Part shown: in pieces, positions 1-6,415 of the stretch
Layout of the letters: each line of letters begins with the position of its first letter
Position numbering within the stretch: position 1 is the first letter of the stretch
Origin: an uncultured Mollicutes bacterium
GTDB taxonomy: Bacteria > Bacillota_I > Bacilli_A > RFN20 > CAG-826
Assembly (NCBI GenBank): GCA_900549975.1
Contig: URQK01000028.1
Span: 1-17,191 of the forward strand
Reading direction: 5' to 3'
Length of the DNA: 17,191 nucleotides
Notes under the pieces: model-generated
The model's database searches: none
Told to the model about the DNA's origin: nothing
Seen by the model: only the letters and a program-made list of their open reading frames with translations
Position numbers and translations under genes: made by a program

Positions 1-1241
1 GAATGCAATTTTTTTAATATATCAATTACAATGTTTGAATCTTCTTTTGAATTATAATCTGGTTCCCTATAATTTTCTACATAATGAGATATTTTCCAAC
101 CTTCATCTTCATCAAGATATAAATATGTGGAGTCAAAATTATGTCTTTTAGCAAATTCTAAAACTTCCTTTTCATGCTTTCTATTTATTATTTTGTTGGT
201 GCCATCTCCCGGCTGTCTATAGACATATTTTTTTTCACCTACTTCGAAAATAAAAGAAGTATTAGTTAAACCTTCATATATCGGCTTTAAGTTTGTTATA
301 TCATTTTCATTACAATTTAATACGCAGCAAATATTTTTCATAATTTTGCTTTCAGTATTATTTACATATTTATCATCAAATTTTCTTAATTCTTCTAGTG
401 AGTCAAATTCAAAAATACTATTATCTGGATACTTTTTAATAGCCATTGCAGGCATTTTTGAAATGTTATCAGATAAAAGTTTTTCCCAGAAATCTTTATC
501 ATATTCGCCAGATTTTCTTACTTCCGAAATTAAACTTAAAAATTTATTAGAAAAATCATTATCCCAATATGAATGACCAAGTAAAATGTTTCCTTCACTT
601 AATCCTTTAACAAGTTTTGTGATCTCATCTTTTTTATTAGTAATTGCATACATTTCGTGTGTTGGATTATCTAAATACACAGATGCATAAAAACTTTTAT
701 ATTCATATTTATCAAAAGGATTAGAAACAAAGTAATCATCACACGAACAAATATATGTTGAGTCTATTTTGTCTTTGGCAAGGAAGATTGATTCAATATT
801 ATTTTTAACATTAAAATTTTGATTAATTATAATATCGACATCGTATTTATCTTTTAAATAAAAGAACAATTCTTTTTTATACCCTAATACAACGGTAATA
901 TTTTTTATTCCCGCGTTTATTAATTGTTTTATTTGGCGTTCAATAAGAACTTCTCCACGGACTTTAAAAAGTCCTTTAGGAAGTTCTAGCGATAAAGGTA
1001 CAAATCTTGATGATGGTCCTGCCGCTAAAATTACAGCATTATTAACCTTATATGGCTTTAATGCGTCGAGTCCTATTTTTGTTAATCCTTGTTTATTAAT
1101 ATAATTTTTGCTAATAAAAGATTTTATCAATGTTGAAATATTACCAATAGAAATATCTAGATTTTCTGAGATTGTACGATAATTATCTTTTAAGCCATAT
1201 TTTCTTATATAGTTAAGTAACTTAAATTCACTTTGCTTCAT
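1..1241 (-). CDS. Winged-helix / phosphocholine cytidylyltransferase / choline kinase fusion (3' end cut by window edge)
   Basis: The frame opens at the ATG at 1241 behind a GAGGAAG Shine-Dalgarno and stays open for 413 codons to the left edge, so the C-terminus is missing. Residues 1 to about 65 look like a MarR-type winged helix (ISENLDISIGNISTLI). Residues about 70-300 form a MobA/LicC-like nucleotidyltransferase, with the nucleotide-binding signature AAGPSSRFVPLSLELPKG, then VRGEVLIERQIKQL and the metal-site-like CSCDDYF. The rest resembles the start of a LicA-type choline kinase (EGLTNTSFIF, YVYRQPGDGT, GWKISHYVEN). Known proteins of this fused type activate choline to CDP-choline for decoration of surface glycans. 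Choline as the substrate here is inferred from family resemblance. The N-terminal DNA-binding domain could regulate its own promoter. An intact protein would be roughly 550-600 residues. Confidence 0.85.
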   Translation of the reverse strand, partial: MKQSEFKLLNYIRKYGLKDNYRTISENLDISIGNISTLIKSFISKNYINKQGLTKIGLDALKPYKVNNAVILAAGPSSRFVPLSLELPKGLFKVRGEVLIERQIKQLINAGIKNITVVLGYKKELFFYLKDKYDVDIIINQNFNVKNNIESIFLAKDKIDSTYICSCDDYFVSNPFDKYEYKSFYASVYLDNPTHEMYAITNKKDEITKLVKGLSEGNILLGHSYWDNDFSNKFLSLISEVRKSGEYDKDFWEKLLSDNISKMPAMAIKKYPDNSIFEFDSLEELRKFDDKYVNNTESKIMKNICCVLNCNENDITNLKPIYEGLTNTSFIFEVGEKKYVYRQPGDGTNKIINRKHEKEVLEFAKRHNFDSTYLYLDEDEGWKISHYVENYREPDYNSKEDSNIVIDILKKLH

Positions 1242-1280
1242 AATACTCTTCCTCACTTCTACAATAACGATTATACTCTA

Positions 1281-1321
1281 TTTGTTCAATTTTTGAAATG
1301 CTTGTTTGAAATTTGAACAAA
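1281..1321. promoter_or_regulatory. Inverted repeat in divergent intergenic region (possible operator)
   Basis: Perfect 9-bp arms, TTTGTTCAA (1281-1289) and TTGAACAAA (1313-1321), are separated by 23 bp. Between and overlapping them lie direct repeats TTTGAAAT (1292-1299 and 1305-1312) and a related TTTGAACA (1312-1319). The repeats overlap the -35 region of the plus-strand gene and lie upstream of the divergent minus-strand gene. They could bind a regulator, possibly the winged-helix domain encoded to the left; that link is inference. Confidence 0.4.
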
Positions 1322-1333
1322 AACAATTATAAT
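1306..1333 (+). promoter_or_regulatory. Sigma-A-type promoter for the amidohydrolase gene
   Basis: TTGAAA (1306-1311), a 16-bp spacer and a perfect TATAAT (1328-1333) lie just upstream of the AGGAAG Shine-Dalgarno at 1341-1346. The predicted transcript has a very short leader. Confidence 0.65.
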
Positions 1334-1354
1334 ACAAGGTAGGAAGTGATTTAT

Positions 1355-2920
1355 ATGAAAATTTATAAAGGCAGTATTCTTTCAATAAACAATAATGATG
1401 ATGTTTTCCAATATTTAGTGGAAGATAATGGAAAAATAGTATTTGTTGGAAACGATTTACCAGAAAAATTTAAAGGATATTCCACTATCGACTTAGGAAA
1501 TAAAGCGTTGATTCCTGCTTTTGTTGATACCCATCAACATTTTGCATCATTTTCAACATTCCATGCTGGACTTAATGTTATGAACGCTAAATCCAATATA
1601 GAAATAAAAGAAATGATTAAAGATTTTGTTAAAAAGAATAATCCAAAGTCATTAATATGTTTTGGTGCATCCCCATATTCTGTTAAAGAAGGAGTTTTAA
1701 TTTCCAAAAAAGAGATTGATGAAGTATGTTCAAATATTGATGTTACTATAATAAAATATGATGGCCATGCCTGCATTCTTAATTCTAAGCTTTTGAATAA
1801 ATTAAAAAGCAAACTTTCTAATCTAAGAGGATACCACTTTGAAAGTGGCGAAATGAATCAAGATGCTTTCTTTAAGGTATCAGAATATATAACAAAATCA
1901 ATTTCGATTCCTAAATTAGTCAAAAACATGCAAGACGCAATGAATTATTTAGCGCATAAAGGAATAGGAATGGTTCATACTGTTAGTGGTGTTGGATTCC
2001 CATTAAACTTAGATATTAATTTAGAAAAATGGGTAGGAAGAAGTGCACAAAGCGGAATACAATTTAGAGTTTTTCCACAACCAATGGATGTTAAAGTCGC
2101 ACAAAAAAAAGGACTTCCGAGAATCGGAGGATGTTTTCAATGTGCTTTAGATGGATGCTTTGGAAGTCAAGATGCCGCTTTAAATGAAAGCTATCAAAAT
2201 AGTGACGATTATGGTGTTTTATATTATACAGATGAAAAAGTAATTGAATTTTGTAAGCAAGCTAATCGAGCAGGATTACAAATTGAAATGCACGCTATTG
2301 GGGATAAAGCTTTCAATCAAGCAACAAAGGCGTTAAAAGCAGCGTTAGATGATTTTCCAAGAGATAATCATCGACACACAATTATCCATGCTTGTTTACC
2401 AACAAAGGAAGGATTATCAATTTGCAAAAAATATAAAATCAATATTGCTATGCAAACATCCTTTATAAATTGGGCGCAAGAGCCAGATTCATATTTAAAT
2501 CAAATTTTAGACGAAGAAAGATTAATGTGCTTAAATCCCACAAAGCAATTTTTTGATTTAGGATTAGTTGTTGGCGCTGGTAGTGATGCTCCATGTACTG
2601 ATCCAGATCCAATAGTTTGGATTGATAGAGCGGTTAATAATCCTAATAAATCTGAAGTAATTACAATAAAGCAAGCATTAAGAATGTGTACATATAATGG
2701 TTACTATATTTCTTTTGACGAAAAAGAAAGAGGTAGCCTTGAAGTTGGAAAAATAGCTGATATGGTAATACTTTCTAATAATCCATATTCAATTGCTAGT
2801 GAAGACATCAAAAATCTTAAAGTAGAACAAACAATACTAAATGGAAAAGAATATAAAAATCAAAAACAAAGTTTTATTGTTTCTCTTATAAAAGGAATTT
2901 TTTCTAAAAAGAAAATTTAG
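1355..2920 (+). CDS. YtcJ-like amidohydrolase (amidohydrolase family 3)
   Basis: The 521-residue protein matches the YtcJ/amidohydrolase-3 group of metal-dependent hydrolases. The ATG at 1355 is preferred because AGGAAG (1341-1346) sits 8 bases before it; the GTG at 1346 would overlap that site. Visible metal-site elements are DTHQHF (His60 and His62), EMHAIGD (His313), IIHACLP (His345) and GAGSDAPC (Asp411). GHACIL (His138) and a glycine-rich CFGSQDAALNE segment lie between them. The C-terminal GSLEVGKIADMVIL is the usual return to the beta-sandwich domain. There is no signal peptide, so it is cytoplasmic. Family members hydrolyse varied amide or ester bonds, so the substrate cannot be named. 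It stands alone, with a promoter before it and a hairpin terminator after it. It diverges from the choline gene, but no functional link is evident. Confidence 0.88.
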   Translation: MKIYKGSILSINNNDDVFQYLVEDNGKIVFVGNDLPEKFKGYSTIDLGNKALIPAFVDTHQHFASFSTFHAGLNVMNAKSNIEIKEMIKDFVKKNNPKSLICFGASPYSVKEGVLISKKEIDEVCSNIDVTIIKYDGHACILNSKLLNKLKSKLSNLRGYHFESGEMNQDAFFKVSEYITKSISIPKLVKNMQDAMNYLAHKGIGMVHTVSGVGFPLNLDINLEKWVGRSAQSGIQFRVFPQPMDVKVAQKKGLPRIGGCFQCALDGCFGSQDAALNESYQNSDDYGVLYYTDEKVIEFCKQANRAGLQIEMHAIGDKAFNQATKALKAALDDFPRDNHRHTIIHACLPTKEGLSICKKYKINIAMQTSFINWAQEPDSYLNQILDEERLMCLNPTKQFFDLGLVVGAGSDAPCTDPDPIVWIDRAVNNPNKSEVITIKQALRMCTYNGYYISFDEKERGSLEVGKIADMVILSNNPYSIASEDIKNLKVEQTILNGKEYKNQKQSFIVSLIKGIFSKKKI

Positions 2921-3001
2921 TTAAGAATATTGATGTATTTGTATAGATGACACATAAATAATAATTGTCGCCATTAACAAAAATACATCCAAAAGTAAAA
3001 C

Positions 3002-3037
3002 AAAAGGTCATTAGGATATTTCACCTAATGGCCTTTT
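3002..3037. terminator. Bidirectional intrinsic terminator between convergent genes
   Basis: AAAAGGTCATTAGG (3002-3015) pairs with CCTAATGGCCTTTT (3024-3037) across an 8-nt loop, with one G-T pair. T-rich sequence follows on both strands, so it can end both the amidohydrolase and the htpG transcripts. A further 9-bp pairing (2932-2940 with 2981-2989) lies upstream, but its loop is about 40 nt and it looks incidental. Confidence 0.85.
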
Positions 3038-3047
3038 AATATGTTTC

Positions 3048-4973
3048 TTATTTAGCTGCATCAATCATTAATGCACACATTTTATTTGAGAATTCAACAG
3101 GATTTTCAATGTTCATGCCTTCCATAAGCATTGCTTGATCAAATAGAAGTGTCGCATAATCATTTAATTTATCCGGATGATTTTTATAGACTTTTTCAAG
3201 TGCTTTAAATAAGTCATGATTTGGGTTAATCTCAAGAATACGATCGGCTTTAATATCACCTTGATTTGGCATTTGTTTTAAGACACGTTCCATTTCAAAA
3301 CTTACACCATCACCAGATACAAGACATACTGGAGAAGATACCAAGCGAGAAGAAATCTTCACATCATTAACTTTATCCTTTAATGCTTCTTTAATTGCGT
3401 CAATTAAAGGTTTCTTTTCAGTTGCAAGATTTTCTCTTTCTTTCTTTTCTTCGTCATTTAATAAGTCTAAATCTCCTTGATTAATTGATTTAAATTTCTT
3501 ACCGTCATAATCTTGCATCATTTCAAGAGTGAATTCATCAATATCATCCACTAATACAAGAACATCGTAACCTTTTTTCTTTAAAGCATCAAGTTGAGGC
3601 ATAGCTTCTACAGCTTCTTTAGATTTATTAGAAGCATAATAGATAGTATCTTGTCCTTCCTTCATGTTTTCTACATATTGTTTTAAAGTAATGTATTTAT
3701 TTTCATTTAAGCTATGATAGAGTAATAAGTCTTTTAGACTATCTTTTCTTTGACCATAGGATTCATAAATACCATATTTTAAGTTAACACCAAATACTTT
3801 AAAGAATTCTTCATATTTAGCAAAGTCATCATTTTTCATTCTTTCTAATTCAGCAAGAATTTTCTTTTCAATAGAAGTAGCAATCTTCTTAATTTGAGTG
3901 TCTTGTTGAAGCATTTCTCGAGAAATATTTAATGAAATATCACTTGTATCAACAAGACCTTTCACAAATCTTAAATAATCTGGAATAAGTTCTTTGCACT
4001 TATCCATAATGAAGACACCTTTAGTATAAAGTTGTAAGCCTCTTTCATATTTATCAGAGTATAAGTTATAAGGTGCTTCTTTAGGAATAAAGACTAAAGC
4101 ATTATAAGAAATTAATCCTTCAATCTTAATAAATAGAGATGTTAATGGATCTTCAAATTCTTGGAATTTTTGTTTATAAAATTCATTTAATTGTTGTTCA
4201 CTAACTTCAGATTTGTTTTTCTTCCATAAAGGTACCATTGAGTTAAGAACTTCAAGATGAGTTTCATCATGGAACTTACCTTCAATATCTTTACCATTTT
4301 CATCTTTATCATTAACAGATTCAGTAACCATCATTTCAATTGGATAACGAACATAATCAGAATATTTCTTTACCAAGTTCTTAATCATCCAATCAGATAA
4401 GTATTGGTCATAGTTTTCTTCTTCTGTGTTATCTCTTAAATATAAAGTAATAACTGTACCATGACTTTCTTTATCGCATTCTTCAATATCATAAGTATCC
4501 GAACCGCTAGAAGTGAAACGATATCCTTTTTCGGAGAATGGCGACTTAGTTTCCACAACTACTTTACTAGCAACCATAAAAGAAGAATAGAAGCCAACAC
4601 CAAATTGACCAATAATATCAATGTCTTTTTGATCTTTACTCTCATTAGCTTCTTTTAATTTTTCCATAAATTCAAGTGAACCAGATTTAGCAATAGTACC
4701 TAAATTATTATTCACTTCATCATAAGTCATACCAATACCATTATCTTCAATAGTAATAGTTCTTAAATTCTTATCATAAGATAAGAAAACATGATAATGA
4801 TCTTCTTTCTTTAATTTATCATCACTAAGTGATAAATAATGATATTTATCGATTGCATCTGATGCATTTGAGATTAATTCTCTTAAGAATATTTCCTTAT
4901 TGGTATAAATTGAGTTAATCATCAAATCAAGCAAACGCTTTGATTCTGTTTTAAATTCTTTTGTTTCTTGCAT
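3048..4973 (-). CDS. htpG: HtpG, bacterial Hsp90 chaperone
   Basis: A full-length 641-residue Hsp90 homologue, an ATP-dependent dimeric chaperone of the cytoplasm. The N-terminal GHKL ATPase domain shows ELISNASDAIDK, the DNGIGM loop, the GQFGVGFYSSFMVA lid segment and SHGTVITL. The middle domain contains the conserved NISREMLQQ catalytic-loop region. The C-terminal dimerisation domain ends in MIDAAK without a eukaryotic MEEVD tail, as expected in bacteria. The start is supported by a strong AAGGGGG Shine-Dalgarno just upstream. The gene is monocistronic, with its own CIRCE-overlapped promoter upstream and a bidirectional hairpin terminator downstream. No frameshift or missing motif is seen. 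Repression by HrcA and release on heat or protein-folding stress is inferred from the CIRCE. Confidence 0.98.
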   Translation of the reverse strand: MQETKEFKTESKRLLDLMINSIYTNKEIFLRELISNASDAIDKYHYLSLSDDKLKKEDHYHVFLSYDKNLRTITIEDNGIGMTYDEVNNNLGTIAKSGSLEFMEKLKEANESKDQKDIDIIGQFGVGFYSSFMVASKVVVETKSPFSEKGYRFTSSGSDTYDIEECDKESHGTVITLYLRDNTEEENYDQYLSDWMIKNLVKKYSDYVRYPIEMMVTESVNDKDENGKDIEGKFHDETHLEVLNSMVPLWKKNKSEVSEQQLNEFYKQKFQEFEDPLTSLFIKIEGLISYNALVFIPKEAPYNLYSDKYERGLQLYTKGVFIMDKCKELIPDYLRFVKGLVDTSDISLNISREMLQQDTQIKKIATSIEKKILAELERMKNDDFAKYEEFFKVFGVNLKYGIYESYGQRKDSLKDLLLYHSLNENKYITLKQYVENMKEGQDTIYYASNKSKEAVEAMPQLDALKKKGYDVLVLVDDIDEFTLEMMQDYDGKKFKSINQGDLDLLNDEEKKERENLATEKKPLIDAIKEALKDKVNDVKISSRLVSSPVCLVSGDGVSFEMERVLKQMPNQGDIKADRILEINPNHDLFKALEKVYKNHPDKLNDYATLLFDQAMLMEGMNIENPVEFSNKMCALMIDAAK

Positions 4974-5005
4974 AATTTTAATCCCCCTTAAACAACTACA
5001 ATAAC

Positions 5006-5033
5006 ATTATAGTTCACTTTTTAGCACTGTCAA
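5006..5033 (-). promoter_or_regulatory. Sigma-A promoter of htpG
   Basis: On the minus strand a perfect TTGACA (5033-5028) and a perfect TATAAT (5011-5006) are separated by 16 bp. The -35 hexamer lies inside the CIRCE palindrome, so repressor binding would block RNA polymerase. Confidence 0.85.
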
Positions 5034-5047
5034 GTGTTGAGTGCTAA
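5021..5047. promoter_or_regulatory. CIRCE element (HrcA operator)
   Basis: TTAGCACTG (5021-5029), a 9-bp spacer and GAGTGCTAA (5039-5047) match the CIRCE consensus TTAGCACTC-N9-GAGTGCTAA with a single mismatch. This is the binding site of the heat-shock repressor HrcA. It overlaps the -35 box of htpG. Confidence 0.95.
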
Positions 5048-5074
5048 TTTTATTTCTTTTATTACTTTTAGTCC

Positions 5075-5110
5075 AAAATAAAAAGCAACCAATGTGCAAA
5101 AATGGTTGCC
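5075..5110 (-). terminator. Intrinsic terminator of the antitoxin gene
   Basis: Read on the minus strand, GCAACCA (5109-5103) pairs with TGGTTGC (5091-5085) over an 11-nt loop. A T-tract (TTTTTATTTT) follows. It lies 25 bp past the antitoxin stop and upstream of the htpG promoter, so no toxin gene is co-transcribed. Confidence 0.85.
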
Positions 5111-5133
5111 TTTGATTAATATTAAACGTAGCA

Positions 5134-5409
5134 TTATTTTTTCATTTTTATTGTTCGACCGCATTTCATATCTTGATATCCTTTATCAAGCTCTTCATCA
5201 AGAGAGGAATCAGATAATTTAGTGATATCTACAAGTGTAGGAGAAGGGATTTTTACATCAAATGGAATTCCTTTTTGTAAAATGATTTGTTTATAAAACA
5301 TATTAATTGCACTTGAAACAGAAATGCCGAGTGTTGCTAAAATACTTTCGGCTTTTTCTTTGACTTCTGGCTCAATTCTTACATATAAATTCGATGATTT
5401 TGTTGCCAT
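5134..5409 (-). CDS. RelB/DinJ-family antitoxin, solitary
   Basis: A 91-residue protein. The ATG at 5409 is chosen because AGGAGA lies directly before it; the in-frame ATG at 5427 would place that Shine-Dalgarno inside the gene. The N-terminal half is a ribbon-helix-helix fold of RelB/DinJ type: the strand NLYVRIEPEVKEKAESIL, the turn LGISVSSAINMFYKQII and the family-typical GIPFDVKIPS. The C-terminal half is the variable toxin-binding region. Such antitoxins neutralise YafQ/RelE-type RNases and repress their own promoter as dimers. Here the gene is followed within 25 bp by a terminator and then htpG, and no toxin is visible on either side. It is therefore an orphan antitoxin or a stand-alone transcriptional regulator. 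The fold assignment is firm; the present function is unknown. Confidence 0.85.
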   Translation of the reverse strand: MATKSSNLYVRIEPEVKEKAESILATLGISVSSAINMFYKQIILQKGIPFDVKIPSPTLVDITKLSDSSLDEELDKGYQDMKCGRTIKMKK

Positions 5410-5471
5410 ATATAATCTCCTTTCCATCTTAATTGATTTTTACATAAATTTAAAATAATTTATCTATATTT

Positions 5472-5505
5472 ATTATAGACGTTTGTATTTACAATAGCAA
5501 TACAA
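5472..5505 (-). promoter_or_regulatory. Antitoxin promoter with palindromic operator
   Basis: On the minus strand TTGCTA (5500-5495) and a perfect TATAAT (5477-5472) are separated by 17 bp. An inverted repeat, TTGTATT (5483-5489) and AATACAA (5499-5505) with a 9-bp spacer, covers the -35 box and spacer. A nested palindrome TTGTA-TT-TACAA (5483-5494) lies within it. This is well placed for ribbon-helix-helix autorepression. The operator role is inference. Confidence 0.6.
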
Positions 5506-5525
5506 TTACATATTTTATTATTACA

Positions 5526-5567
5526 CAAATGGATTTGACGCAAATGGATTTGCGTAATATTTTTTTA
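5526..5567 (+). repeat. Tandem palindromes CAAATGGATTTG; second copy forms a terminator-like hairpin
   Basis: CAAATGGATTTG occurs at 5526-5537 and 5541-5552. Each copy is a CAAAT/ATTTG palindrome. The second is extended to ACGCAAAT (5538-5545) and ATTTGCGT (5548-5555), followed by a run of seven T. On RNA this would be a tight stem with a 4-nt loop and U-tract. No gene that would need termination lies upstream on the plus strand, so it may instead be an operator pair or an attenuator. Confidence 0.45.
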
Positions 5568-5608
5568 TGTTTCAAATTATAAATATCAAGTAATTGCATA
5601 ATAAATAC

Positions 5609-5642
5609 ATTGAAAATGCTGGAAAATTATAACATTTTCAGT
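5609..5642 (+). repeat. Inverted repeat upstream of the two-component system
   Basis: TGAAAATG (5611-5618) is the exact inverse complement of CATTTTCA (5633-5640), with two further possible pairs outside and a 14-nt loop. It ends 9 bp before a consensus TTGACA, so an upstream regulator site is as likely as an RNA structure. Confidence 0.4.
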
Positions 5643-5649
5643 CTAATTG

Positions 5650-5680
5650 TTGACAAATAGGTTGCTTTTGATGCTTAATT
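5650..5680 (+). promoter_or_regulatory. Candidate promoter of the two-component operon
   Basis: A perfect TTGACA (5650-5655) is followed at a rather long 19-bp spacing by TTAATT (5675-5680), preceded by TG in the extended -10 position. The AAGGAGA Shine-Dalgarno begins only 7 bases later, so the leader would be very short. The -35 box is convincing; the -10 is weak and activation may be required. Confidence 0.4.
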
Positions 5681-5698
5681 AATATAAGGAGATAGCCT

Positions 5699-6415
5699 AT
5701 GAAAAACATTATTATTGTAGAAGATGATAATCTTGATGCTAATAATTTGATATCTTGTATAAAGAAATATGGTGAGGAAAAAGAAGAAGAGTTTTTAGTT
5801 ACTCGTTATTCTAATGTCCAATCTTTTATTGATGCTTATAATGGCGCGGATATCGTATTTTTAGATATTGCTATGCCTGGCATTAATGGAATGACTGCAG
5901 CAAAGATGCTCCGTGAAAAGGATAATGATGTTACAATTGTCTTTGTTACTAATATGTTACAAATGGCAATTAATGGCTATTCTGTACGTGCTTTTGATTT
6001 TATTATTAAACCAGTTAGTTATAAAAATTTTGTAATTCGTTTTGCTAATATTTTAAAAACAGTTACCAAAAAGCAAGGAAAAGAAATATGGATTAATAAT
6101 AAAGATGGAAAAACACGCATTAATACTTCTAAAATTAAATATATTGAAATAATGCAACACATTTTAGTTTTTCATATGGAAGATGGAAATGAATATCGTA
6201 ATACAGGAACACTAGTGTCATTACAAGAATTATTGAAAGATGAACCATTTTCGATGTGTAATCGTTGCTATTTTGTAAATTTAGGTTATGTCAGTGCTAT
6301 AAAAGGGAACATGGCTATACTAAATAATATTTCCTTACAAGTATCGCGTGCTAAAAAGAAAGGTTTTATTAAAGATTTAAATGACTATATTGCCATGTAT
6401 GGGACTGGTGAATAA
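5699..6415 (+). CDS. LytTR-family response regulator (AgrA/ComE type)
   Basis: A 238-residue two-component response regulator. Residues 1 to about 120 are a receiver domain with the acidic pair Asp9/Asp10, phospho-acceptor Asp56 in VFLDIAMPG, Thr84 in VFVTN and Lys104 in IIKPVS. Residues about 128-232 are a LytTR DNA-binding domain: RINTSKIKYIEIMQHILVFH, SLQELLKDEPFSMCNRCYFVNL and VSRAKKKGFIKDL. LytTR proteins bind paired direct repeats spaced about two helical turns apart. Such a pair lies at 7750-7782, before the GH3 gene. The start at 5699 has AAGGAGA in front. The stop abuts the kinase ATG with no gap, so the pair is translationally coupled. The likely role is activation of the downstream surface-protein genes in response to the partner kinase; the target assignment is inference. 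Confidence 0.95.
   Translation: MKNIIIVEDDNLDANNLISCIKKYGEEKEEEFLVTRYSNVQSFIDAYNGADIVFLDIAMPGINGMTAAKMLREKDNDVTIVFVTNMLQMAINGYSVRAFDFIIKPVSYKNFVIRFANILKTVTKKQGKEIWINNKDGKTRINTSKIKYIEIMQHILVFHMEDGNEYRNTGTLVSLQELLKDEPFSMCNRCYFVNLGYVSAIKGNMAILNNISLQVSRAKKKGFIKDLNDYIAMYGTGE

Noticed and set aside
346..576. Plus-strand open frame of 76 codons.
   Set aside because: It lies antisense inside the choline-kinase fusion gene, whose minus-strand product has clear family motifs here. It has no ribosome site.
1..1241. Possible reassignment of AGG (reported as Met in some uncultured Bacilli), because I found no in-frame AGG or CGG in the amidohydrolase, htpG or pyrG genes.
   Set aside because: One in-frame AGG occurs on the minus strand at 68-66, where the choline-kinase family has an arginine. 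AGG is simply rare in this AT-rich DNA, and nothing supports a changed meaning.
2932..2989. 9-bp pairing (GATGTATTT with AAATACATC) downstream of the amidohydrolase gene, possible small RNA.
   Set aside because: The loop is about 40 nt with no good internal structure, and a convincing terminator lies just downstream. No independent promoter was seen.
5529..5582. 17-codon ORF starting in the CAAATGGATTTG repeats, possible leader peptide.
   Set aside because: No Shine-Dalgarno sequence precedes it, and it is created by the palindromes and the T-tract.
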